DNA from: Muricea muricata
Taxonomy: Eukaryota > Cnidaria > Anthozoa > Malacalcyonacea > Plexauridae
Assembly: GCA_963855995.1 (NCBI GenBank)
Contig: OY979717.1
Coordinates: 26,865,746 to 26,929,745, forward strand
Direction: 5' to 3'
DNA length: 64,000 bases
Part shown: positions 54,919-64,000 of the stretch, piece after piece
How positions within the stretch are numbered: position 1 is the first letter of the stretch
Layout of the letters: every line of letters starts with the position of its first letter
The notes under the pieces: generated by a model
The model's input: the letters and a program-made list of their open reading frames with translations, nothing else
The model's database searches: none
What the model was told of the DNA's origin: nothing
Translations under genes and position numbers: made by a program

Positions 54919-57910
54919 ATGCCAAAATTAAAGAGGCAATGCAACAATCTGTCTCATGAAAAATGGTCAGGCCGTGTAGGAGAAAAAGTTGTCAGCCTAC
55001 GAAATAGTGGCTTGCTTGTAATTTCAGTAGTTTTTGAGCAATATGTTCAGGCCGAACTGAGAGAAAAATCGTTCTATGGAATCCAGAATCTCTGCACAAC
55101 ATGTCTGCAAAATGCTTTACAAAACGAAAATTTACCCAGTTTCTTCCAAATCAACAAGCTAATGACGTGAAAAACAACGTAGAAAAACAGGTATGAGTTT
55201 CACACACATCATCTACGATAAAAATGATTGAGCTAGTGTCTTAAAACTTGCACACAATTGTTTTCACGTCCGCAACTTCTTCTGGTGGCCCTGCCTATCC
55301 ATATTAATGCTGGGTGGCTTGTTTTTTCATCAAGGGTGGGTCACTCACTCAAGTGCGCACAGTACAAACTATACTGTAGGCTGCGGTATATAATCAGCGA
55401 AAACCGCTCGGAATAAGTTAAGATCCAAAAGTAGGTGGTAGTGTCACCTATAAAAAAGAGCTTAGTCATATTAATTATACAGTATAATAAAAAAAGGATT
55501 TTCATGCATAAAAACATATAATTGAAGGTACTTCGGCATTTAGCTTAGGGTACTGGAAGCTGAAAACATCATGACAAGGGCAAAACTAGAGGAGGAAACT
55601 AGAATGGTCAGCGCTCAACGAGGCGAAACTTCAACAGCTTCTGTCAACTCATCAATAATTAATAGTCAGTTAAGTGGTGAAGAAACAATTTCCTGTTACT
55701 CCAATAAAAAAATTGAAACTTGCAGTCAAGAATTGGAAGGTATATAGTCCCAGAATTACTACAGCTGAGCAAGAGTGCTAAACTGATAATGGTGTTTTTC
55801 TGCCAAAAGACATATATGAAGAGCTTGTACTAAGAGCATCTTCTTATCCAAACTTTAAAAATGACCTGAACGAATTAAGACCTGTTATATCAAAACTGGC
55901 ACGACCTGAAATGGATCCTGATGTTATATTTGAAATAATATGCAGAGGCTGGTGCTGAAAAATTGGTGCCCGGACATTTTGCCGAAAGAAATTTTGCCGA
56001 ATGGACACTTTGTCGTACGGACACTTTGACGAACGGACTTTGCCCCGAAAAGACATTTTGCCGAAAGGACAACTTGCCGAAAATAGAGAAATTTCAGAGA
56101 ATGTGACGCGTGTGCGTAATTCTCAGCCATTGTGTAAAATAACCATTGTATGGTCATTACCAGTGAATAATGGGTCATTAACAGTTCATAATCATATTAA
56201 TTATTGATAGATTGTTTGTGCAGCGGATGGCTAATTTGTTAGGAATGTTGTCTTGACGTCACGTAAACAAGCTGACAGGCATACATAAAGAAAACGATGG
56301 AAGCAAATTTCCTTTCGAGAATCATGGAATACATTCGCAACTCTGGAGGAAATCGCAAACTGCTTTATCAAGGTTTTATTTATGGTCAATTTTAGGCCTT
56401 GTTTACAAACCTGCTTGTGAATCATTATGAACTTTGCAACCACTCTGAAATTGACTGTAGTCAAACAAACGTTGACCAAGCGAACCCAGAAAATTTCTCT
56501 ATTTTCGGCAAGTTGTCCTTTCGGCAAAATGTCTTCTCGGCGTAAAGTCCGTTCGTCAAAGTGTCCGTTCGGCAAAAAGTCCTTCGACAAATTGTCCGTC
56601 GGCAAAGTGTCCGTTCGGCAAAATGTCTTTCGGCAAAATGTCCGGCCACCGACTAAATTATCTTCTTCAACCCACACAAGTAATGTTGTTGCATTTATCA
56701 AGAATGCAATAAAAAAAGCTAATTCCCCCTTTTCTGCATAGATGATTACCACAACATCCACACACAACACCGACCTGAAACAAAAACACAGACTCAAGTA
56801 GTTCACATGTCAACATTACTATTGAAAGTGTCTCCAAAAATCCAAGCAGTTTCACAAATGGGATTTAATATGCTACCAAAATGTCTAGTTGAAAAATTTT
56901 ATTTCTAGTAACATATTCAGTCCTTAAATCTGTAGAAAATGCTTTTACTGCTAATAAACAAAATGCTTACTAGTGGCCTGAAATATATCTCAAGGACTTT
57001 ATTGCAGCCTTTGTTGGTGACTGGCAAATGCAATTTTTTATTAGACAGTTGGTCTATTCATCTGCTCCCAGTGTGCCAGCTGCATCGAAGAACACCGCTG
57101 ATTGGTCCACTACATATATCTTTAAATGCCAGAGAATGTGTCCTGTTAAATTTTCATGATGTTTTTGCTAACCTTTATGCTTTCATTTTTTGGACAAAAG
57201 CAAAGCTGGCTAAAAAACCCAAACCTTCGCCTATATATCTCTTGCTTGAGGTCATATATGGTGGATGGACATTGATCCGAACATCATTCTCTCGGTGTTC
57301 TATAAAAGCAAAGATGTTCAATTTCTAACACTTTTAAATCTTCTCGACAATTATATTCCAGTGGTACTTAGCATTTACTCAATTGCCTTTTAAGTGCAAC
57401 AAATTTGAACTATTTTTGCAGTCCTTGCTTTATTGTTAGGTCATGTTTGTGATATTCCGATGGCGCCACAACAAGAAAGCATTATTAATAGCCTGTCAAC
57501 ATTTCTTCATTGGGAAGGAAAACGCTACTGCTATGTTTGAAACCATTCATCAACATTTACCTGCATTTGATGAATATCCGGTTAAAAACTTCCACTCCAT
57601 CTAGAGAAAACATCCCAGAGAAACTCATACTCCTGATGAAATCTCACGCAAGGCTAAAGAAATTACTGCAAGCAAGCATGATTTCCATTCCTTCCAGTCA
57701 GCATTTGTTGCCTAGTTAAATTACAGCAGAAACCAAATAAACACCTTGAAAGTGAAAGCTGCAGAATTCCTCACCCTAAAGTTTGAATCCATTTTCACCC
57801 ACCGAAACATGGCAGTTTAACAACCCCATGCTTTAAGACAACCAAACTATACCAGTAAGTGGAAGCTACCCCTCCTGTTTGGTGAGAAGATTGTGAGCAA
57901 TTAAGTGCCA
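54919..57910 (+). pseudogene. Decayed multi-exon repeat gene, interrupted
   Basis: Plus-strand coding pieces in order: 54919-55190 (MPKLKRQCNNLSHEKWSGRV; ends CAG/GTATGAG donor after a one-base shift), 55581-55738 (KLEEETRMVSAQRGETST; ends GAAG/GTATAT), 55800-55950 (NGVFLPKDIYEELVLRAS, LNELRPVISKLARPEMD), 57480-57910 in broken frames (FDEYPVKNFHSI, EISRKAKEITASKHDFHSF, LKVKAAEFLTLKFESI, SKWKLPLLFGEKIVSN). The last block resembles an abundant uncharacterised cnidarian protein with Y/NFHS..R and KWKLP..FGE motifs (from memory). Many frameshifts and a MITE insertion: dead. Confidence 0.5.
55965..56650. mobile_element. CGGACATTTTGCCGAA inverted-repeat element
   Basis: Both ends are arrays of a 17-19 bp word (CGGACATTTTGCCGAAAG) in opposite orientation: 55970-56090 and 56500-56645, with outer GGTGCCCGG / CCGGCCACC. 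The centre is unique and includes a plus-strand ORF shadow. It splits the decayed gene. Confidence 0.85.
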
Positions 57911-58269
57911 TTGGGTTTTACCTCTACGTATAAAAACTTTAGTATGATTTATATTGTTCATGCAAATTTTGCAGTTTAATTTTGAGCCTCATAGTTCAAA
58001 AGAAATGTGTTACATTTATCAGCCAGTTTGACTGGGGGGGGGGGGAGCAGTGACGGCAAATTACATGAGGCTAAGATACATCTAAATACAGTATAATCTC
58101 CAAATACAAAAATGGGAGCCCACAGTTTATACAAATCTGTACTGGGCCCCTACACAGTGTCCCTTTACCCTTGACAATTAGAATTAAATGCATTCATTAA
58201 ATGTTGATCTCAAATATAAAAAGAAACAAATTCCGAAAAATAAAGTCATCTTGCAATTCAAGATATGAT
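57911..58269. other. No gene recognised; 12-G run
   Basis: 12-base G run at 58034-58045; otherwise AT-rich. Confidence 0.4.
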
Positions 58270-59718
58270 TAAAAACAAGACAAACAATTGAAACTGTAAA
58301 TTTTCGAATTTATTTCAAAGTCATCGTCAGACAGAATGAAATATAACACTTTACATACAGCATATATACAGAGCAAGAGAGCGAAAACACTGCGTCACCG
58401 GAAGCGAGGGATTACCTAAGACTGTTAGGCTATATTTACATGATAGAAATTTATATTTATATTTACAAATAGACAAGCACTGACCGAACTGGTAAAAAGT
58501 GGAAAAGTAGATGGAGCGTTATTATGTGAAGAGTTGAAGCTCTTTGCTAGCCTTCAGTCCTGTGTTAAGTTGTGGATTGTTGTATTTAATTAGTAAAGCT
58601 TCAAGAAAAGCAAGGATATTGACATATTGTAACTGGTAGATCTAGTTAAGTGCAAGATTCGGAAGCTATTGAAAACTAAATTTTCAATAGGAGTGGGCAC
58701 ATTGTCAGAAGGAAGAGGGATGTCATTTAGTAGAGAGTACTGGTTTTGTAGGCTTGCTAGGTATTATATATTGCGCGTGTTCACAGTCTGAAAGATGTTT
58801 TCCTATTGCGGTGAGTTGTACTTGTGGTGAGCTGTATTGCATTTTCTTTTAAACACACTGATAAACATCTTTTCTTCATACCTATACAACTTTTGCTACA
58901 ACCTGGACACGAAACCTCGTAAACAAGATTATTACGCGAGAGAGGAGGAACTTTGTCTTTGTTAGAAACGAAAAACGAAACTCGTTTAGTGTCATAAATA
59001 ACTATAAATCTGACCGGCTTTGTTAGAAATCTTTGAATTTTCGACGTGTAGAATTTTATTATATTCTCCCCGCGGTTTCCGAGACAAGGTATTCTGACCC
59101 AAATTTTCGTTATGTTTTCATCAGTCTGAGAATCGGCATTGCTGGTAGGTTTGGAGTTGTTTTCATATTTGGTTTTAAGTTTTCGAATTAGAAAATTTCT
59201 GATGCTGATAGGATAACCGTTCCCAAGACATAAAAGATTTAATCATTTCTATTTGATTTTCGAAAAACGTTTTGGTGCTGCAAATCATAAATGCGCGATG
59301 AAAAAGTGATTTGACCAATGCAGTTTTACGAGAAAAAGGTTCAAAGCTGGAAAAATGTGTGTATTGTCCGGTATGAGTTTCTTTGCGGTAAATATCAGTG
59401 CCATCAACCAAGACTTTTATGTCTAGAAAATGTATCAAGCCATCCGGAAATGTATCAACAGTGAATTTAAGATTAGGATCAAAACTATATTAAGTTTTGT
59501 TAAAACGGCAGAAATATCGGAAGATTTAATTAAAACAAGTGTATCATCTACATACATTTGTAAAATTTTATAACACCGTCATTTATCAATTCCGATACTA
59601 TAACGCGTTCAAACTCTGTCAAAATAATATTAGCCAGAACTGGCCCTATAGAGGACCCCATGCAAACGCCATCTTTTTGAACATAAATTTGTCCGTCGAA
59701 AGAAAAGGCTGTTTTAGT
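58270..59718 (-). pseudogene. Penelope-like element, 5'-truncated, minus strand
   Basis: Starts inside the RT just before the motif read as KDGVCMGSSIGPVLAN-type sequence, continues through VDDTLVLIK, IHFLDIKVLVDGTDIY and HTGQYTHFSSFEPFSRKT to the endonuclease and the C-terminal GLKASKELQLF. Near-identical to 60407-61688 on the plus strand. A one-base loss in the YVDD region (ACAAATGTATGTAGATG) breaks its frame. Its tail has CTGACGATGACTTTGAAATAAA, a hammerhead region with stem II deleted. Confidence 0.85.
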
Positions 59719-59721
59719 GTT

Positions 59722-60900
59722 TATAGTTTCACTTATAACTACATGTATATTGATTTGGACTTAAAGGAGTTTAAGTTAGGCCGAAAGAAAATTGACATCT
59801 TAAATACCCTCACGGACAAATTTGCCATCTTAAAACCTGATAAAGGAAATGGAATTGTGCTCATAAACCGACAGGACTATGTCACATCAATCAAGTCTCT
59901 CTTCTCAGACAGTAAAAAGTTTTCTAAGTTAAATTCTGACCCAACGCTAACTAGGCTTCATTCTTTACAACATTACTTACTGACACTAAACAAACGAGGT
60001 GAAATTACTGATACTGAACTTGAATCATTACGACCTATTACAGCGCACTTTGGCAGGGCACATGGCTTGCCAAAAACACACACGAAATTCGACACACCTA
60101 AATTCAGACCAATCATTGACACGACAAATACACCACACTACAATGTTGGGAAATTCCTGTCCAATTTACTTCATCCTTTAACCTTAAACGATCACTCTCT
60201 TACTGACTCGTTCGACGCTGCTACACAAATTAACAAAATTCCTAAGCATTTATTCCAAGAAGGTTATCAGTTTGTTTCTTTCGACGCTGAATCACTTTTC
60301 ACTAACGTTCCGCTCTCTCGCACAGTTTGGATTATTTTAGATCGCATTTATAAAGACAAACTCATCGATACTAAATTGCAAAAACGCACCTTGAAAAAAC
60401 TAATTTTGGATTGTTACACTAAAACAGCCTTTCCTTTCGACGGACAAATTTATGTTCAAAAAGATGGCGTTTGCATGGGGTCGTCTGTAGGGCCAGTTTC
60501 GGCTAATATTATTTTGACAAAGTTTGAACGCGTTATAGTATCGGAATTGATAAATGACCGTGTTATAAAATTTTACAAACGTTATGTAGATGATACACTT
60601 GTTTTAATTAAACCTTCCGATATTTCTGCCGTTTTAACAAAACTCAATAGTTTTGATCCTAATCTTAAATTCACTGTTGATACATTTCCGGATGGCTTGA
60701 TACATTTTTTAGACATAAAAGTCTCGGTTGATGGCACTGATATTTACCGCAAAGAAACTCATACCGGACAATGCACACATTTTTCCAGCTTTGAACCTTT
60801 TTCTCGTAAAACTGCATGGGTCAAATCACTTTTTCATCGCGCATTTATGATTTGCAGCACCAAAGAGAACGTTTTTCGAAAATCAAATAGAAATGATTAA
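59722..60900 (+). pseudogene. Penelope-like element RT, plus strand
   Basis: The open frame starts at 59539, but its first ~60 codons are antisense of the other copy. RT motifs from ~59770: FAILKPDKGNGIVLINRQDY, PKFRPIIDTTNTPHYN, FVSFDAESLFTNVPL (first Asp), DGVCMGSSVGPVSANII and FYKRYVDDTLVLIK (YVDD intact), IHFLDIKVSVDGTDIYRK. A 4-base insertion (GAGA at about 60862) relative to the minus copy shifts the frame near ICSTK, so the RT is cut off from the endonuclease. Confidence 0.85.
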
Positions 60901-60959
60901 ATCTTTTATGTCTTGGGAACGGTTATCCTATCAGCATCAGAAATTTTCTAATTCGAAAA

Positions 60960-61590
60960 CTTAAAACCAAATATGAAAACAACTCCACACCTACAAGCAA
61001 TGCCGATTCTCAGACCGATGAAAACAGAACGAAAATTTGGATCAGAATACCTTATCTCGGAAACCGCGGTGAGAATATAATAAAATCCTACACGTCGAAA
61101 ATTTAAAGATTTCTAACAAAGCCGGTCAGATTTATAGTAGGTTATTCATGACACCAAACAAGTATCGTTTTTCGTTTCTAACAAAGACAAAGTTCCTCCT
61201 CTATCGCGTAGTAATCTTGTTTACGAGGTTTCGTGTCCAGGTTGTAGCAAAAGTTGTATAGGTATGACGAAAAGATGTTTATCAGTGGCGTTTAAAAGAA
61301 CATGCAACAACACAAGTGCAATAGGAAGACATCTTTCAGACTGTGAACACGCGCAATACCTAGCAAACCTACAAAACCAGTACTCTCTACTAAATGACAT
61401 CCCTCTTCCTTCTGACAATGTGCCCACTCGTATTGAAAATTTAGTTTTCAATAACTTTCGAATCTTGCACTTAACTAGATCTACCAGTTACAATATCCTT
61501 GCTTTTCTTAAAGCTTTACTAATTAAATACAACAATCCACAACTTGACACAGGACTGAAGGCTAGCAAAGAGCTTCAACTCTTCACATAA
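60960..61590 (+). pseudogene. Penelope-like GIY-YIG endonuclease part, plus strand
   Basis: Continuation in another frame: PPLSRSNLVYEVSCPGCSKS then CIGMTKRCLSVAFK (GIY-YIG core with IGMTKR), TSAIGRHLSDCEHAQYL and the family C-terminus DTGLKASKELQLFT at 61588. A second one-base shift before FLIRKLKTKYEN is shared with the minus copy, so both derive from an already damaged source or the gene uses that junction. Confidence 0.8.
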
Positions 61591-61688
61591 TAACGCTCCA
61601 TCTACATTTCCACTTTCACCAGTTGGGTCAGCGCTTGCCTATTTGTAAATAAAAATATAAATTTCTATCATGTAAATATAGCCTAACA

Positions 61689-61998
61689 CAGACCTGCCAA
61701 CTCACACGATTTCATCATGTGACACACGATTTGGATGTAAATCTTAAGTTCTCACGATTAAGAGTCCATTTCACACGATTTTTAGCTTTTTTGTTTTTTA
61801 TTGCCATAAATTTTTTACAAATATAATTATATCACAAACACTCACATTTGTGAACAATGTCTTTACAAGATCGTTTTTAGTGGCAACAAGTTCGCAGAAA
61901 ATACTCATATTAACGTAATCGGCCATTCATCGTCGTTAGTCGGAATGACGTTATTTCCGGTTATATATTGTTTCCTTTAATTTCCTTTGTCTTTCAAA
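61689..61998 (+). mobile_element. 5' end of a hAT transposon
   Basis: CAGACCTGCCAACTCACACG begins exactly where the plus Penelope copy departs from the uninterrupted minus copy (after GCCTAACA, 61681-61688, the expected 8 bp target). Internal ACACGATTT words repeat four times. The 3' end and second GCCTAACA lie outside the window. Confidence 0.8.
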
Positions 61999-64000
61999 AT
62001 GGCTTCAAAAAACATATCAAAACGAGCACACCAGGCAGATGAGGGTGATCAGTTAGATAAATCAAGCAAAAAGACAAGAAAGTTCGATGGTGCAGCAAAG
62101 TATTCTGCGTCATATAATCCTGAATGGGCTAAAACATATCCGGTAAGAGCTGTGACAAACAACAAAAATATGTTTCATTGCATTTCGTGCAATAAAGACA
62201 TTCTTTGCAGTCATATGGGCGTGAGGGACGTTAAACTTCATTGTGAACGAGAATCGCACAAGGTAAACGCAGAAAAAATGAAACATCAGAGTAATTTAAA
62301 CGCATTTGTCACGAAATCTGGTAACTCATCTCTGGAGAAAAAAACTTTAAAGGCCGAAGTTATGGTCACCAATTTTCTCGTGCAGCATAACCTGCCAATA
62401 GGCCTTATGCGGGTTTACCCTAAGGCACTTGTGTTTACCACCAAGCCTCACAATGATGTAAGAGAATGCATTGCGTCATTGCGAGGCTTGGTGGTAAGGA
62501 CAATAACCTTAGGGAAAACCCGCATAAGAGCTATTGCTACCGCCGATCACCTTGGTCCTTTATTCAAAGCAATATTCCCAGACAGTCAGATTGCTTCAAA
62601 ATATGCTGCTGCAAGGACAAAAACGTCAGCTATTTTGAACATCGCCATGGGACCTTACTGCCATCAGTCTCTTGTGGAGCACTGCCAGACACATCCATTT
62701 GCATTAGGTACTGATGAATCAAATGACACTGGTCTGCTTAAGATGAATCCGGTCACCATTCGCTTATTTGATATCAACAATTCAAAGAAAGTGACAAGTC
62801 ATTTTTATGATATTTGTACAACCACTGGTGAAGATTGTGGTAAAGCATATGCTATATTTGATGCCATTGATTCTAAATTTGTTGAGGATTCTGTCCCTTG
62901 GTCAAACGCTGTAAGTCTTAGTGTTGATAATACAAACGCAATGATTGATGCGAGAAATTCTGTTGCATCTCGCTGCAAAGACAAGAACCCTAATATTTTC
63001 ATTGCAGGTTGTCCATGCCATCTGGCCCATTTAGTGGCAAGTCAAGCTAACGATGCTTTTAGCGAAGTTCTCAGCATGAACATTGAATCTATTATCATTG
63101 ATGTGTACTACTGGTTTGAAAAGAGCTCAAAAAGGAAAGGCAAGCTTGCTGAGTATTTTGAGTTTTGTAACCAAGATTACCAACAAATACTAAAGCATGT
63201 CTCTGTTCGTTGGCTTTCGTTGGAAAGATGTGTTGACAGGGTTCTCAAGAAGCTACCAAGCCTTAAGTCATATTTTCTCTCAGAGGATTCTGCTGATGAA
63301 CGGTTCAAAAGGCTTCACAAAGCTTTTTCAAACCCACTTCTTGAACCAATATTGATGTTCCATAGTGCCTCTATTAGTCTATTCACCAACTTCAACAAAC
63401 TGCTACAGAGAGATGAACCAACCATCCACATTCTACTTGATGCAATGAACAGTCTGGCAAAAAAACTAGCCTCTCGCATCCTGTTGCCAAGTATTGTGAA
63501 AGATAATGCAATCAAAGATCTTGATTTGGATGATGAAGAAATTTTTAAAGCAACAGATCAAATTTTTCTTGGAGGCTTAGTAAAAACCAACCTATCTAAG
63601 CTTATCAATGATGGTGATATTGGAATGTCTGACTACACTAAAGTTTTTGATGCTGCTCATTATTATTTCAAACATGCTCTGAAATACATGCAGCAGAAAT
63701 TTCCCTTGTCAGATGACCTTCTTATGAATGCAAAATGGATTGATGTTTCAGATCGTATTGCTGGCAACTGGTCTAATGTAGAGTACTTCCTGCAACGTTA
63801 CCCACTCTTATCTAGCATACCACAAGATGAACTCTATGATGAATATTTTGATTACCAAACACTGAAAGACAGTGAAATTGGAATACAAGCATGGGAAGAA
63901 GCCAAAATTATCGACTGTGAAGAGAATGGGGTCCCCACTGTATTTCATTATCGTGTTGATGTGCTGTGGTGGCCAAACATGAAACTGCCCGAAACAAATC
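61999..64000 (+). CDS. hAT-family transposase, partial (runs off the window)
   Basis: 667 codons open from ATG 61999 to the window edge. N-terminal basic region; BED-like zinc finger C61, C64, H81, H87 (HCISCNKD..H). Catalytic core candidates D239 (LGTDESNDTG) and D310 (SLSVDNTNAM); then AGCPCHLAHLVASQAND and VSVRWLSLERCVDRVL, typical hAT landmarks; the third acidic residue and C-terminal dimerisation region should follow beyond 64000. Residues 135-177 come from an in-frame 129 bp hairpin insertion. A DDE-type transposase acting on hAT ends such as that at 61689. No stop seen, so possibly active apart from the insertion. Confidence 0.88.
   Translation, partial: MASKNISKRAHQADEGDQLDKSSKKTRKFDGAAKYSASYNPEWAKTYPVRAVTNNKNMFHCISCNKDILCSHMGVRDVKLHCERESHKVNAEKMKHQSNLNAFVTKSGNSSLEKKTLKAEVMVTNFLVQHNLPIGLMRVYPKALVFTTKPHNDVRECIASLRGLVVRTITLGKTRIRAIATADHLGPLFKAIFPDSQIASKYAAARTKTSAILNIAMGPYCHQSLVEHCQTHPFALGTDESNDTGLLKMNPVTIRLFDINNSKKVTSHFYDICTTTGEDCGKAYAIFDAIDSKFVEDSVPWSNAVSLSVDNTNAMIDARNSVASRCKDKNPNIFIAGCPCHLAHLVASQANDAFSEVLSMNIESIIIDVYYWFEKSSKRKGKLAEYFEFCNQDYQQILKHVSVRWLSLERCVDRVLKKLPSLKSYFLSEDSADERFKRLHKAFSNPLLEPILMFHSASISLFTNFNKLLQRDEPTIHILLDAMNSLAKKLASRILLPSIVKDNAIKDLDLDDEEIFKATDQIFLGGLVKTNLSKLINDGDIGMSDYTKVFDAAHYYFKHALKYMQQKFPLSDDLLMNAKWIDVSDRIAGNWSNVEYFLQRYPLLSSIPQDELYDEYFDYQTLKDSEIGIQAWEEAKIIDCEENGVPTVFHYRVDVLWWPNMKLPETN
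62401..62529 (+). mobile_element. 129 bp hairpin MITE translated inside the transposase
   Basis: TIR-like GCCTTATGCGGGTTTACCCT and complement AGGGAAAACCCGCATAAG, inner arms ACCACCAAGCCTC / GAGGCTTGGTGGT. Length is 43 codons with no stop in the transposase frame. Confidence 0.88.

Noticed and set aside
59539..59720. N-terminal 60 codons of the plus Penelope ORF
   Set aside because: This segment is the antisense of the head-to-head copy (its RT YVDD region), so the apparent N-terminus is chimeric.
1..64000. CRISPR array or bacterial operon
   Set aside because: No regularly spaced direct repeats with unique spacers, no ribosome-binding-site-led gene strings; tandem repeats here are satellites or transposon termini.

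Overview
The window looks like a repeat-choked stretch of a metazoan nuclear genome, most likely a cnidarian (inference). It is AT-rich, and genes are split by introns with good GT..AG sites. Coding capacity is dominated by Penelope-like (GIY-YIG), DIRS-type tyrosine-recombinase, CR1/Jockey-like LINE and hAT elements. Two small zinc-finger ORF families (CPxCG..HL..H and a RING-like protein) resemble families I recall from coral and anemone gene sets. No bacterial-style operons are present and most closed ORFs are spurious. I did not recognise any rRNA or tRNA gene.

Layout. 1-4571: a giant inverted repeat (two matching ~1.67 kb arms, 1.23 kb loop) carrying three copies of a CPxCG zinc-finger gene. 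5040-5935: a RING-like gene between direct arrays of GTGCGCAC motifs. 6100-7035: a ~170 bp satellite with an inverted last unit. 7255-7520: LINE RT debris. 7730-11700: hairpin MITEs. 12436-16990: a Penelope-like (PLE) locus in which a minus-strand element is split by a 1754 bp TIR element with an exact 4 bp duplication; a plus-strand PLE tail with a hammerhead-like core lies head-to-head with it. 18008-19939: a CATAG-ended TIR element with a hAT MITE nested in its right end. 20054-22020: a virus-like structural remnant and duplicated terminal exons. 22230-26160: a DIRS-type retrotransposon (gag, RT-RNase H, truncated tyrosine recombinase). 26396-27022: a LINE endonuclease piece. 27000-49300: a mosaic of TIR and hairpin elements, many with readable target-site duplications. 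It includes a three-level nest at 35890-39560 and a 2 kb palindrome at 32036-33957. 50594-54159: the best host gene, three exons of a Schlafen-family helicase on the minus strand. 54919-57910: a decayed multi-exon repeat gene broken by a CGGACATTTTGCC element. 58270-61688: two near-identical PLE copies head-to-head. 61689 to the window end: a hAT element inserted in the second PLE, with a 667-codon ORF still open at the window edge; that ORF contains a translated 129 bp hairpin insertion.

How it fits together. The elements date each other by nesting (hAT MITE in CATAG element; CATAG element in hAT-like element in older TIR element; TIR element in PLE; hAT in PLE; MITE in hAT transposase). The Schlafen-like gene is the clearest non-mobile gene. 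Its 5' part (core/AlbA-like domain) was not found and may lie outside the window or be separated by the decayed elements to its right.
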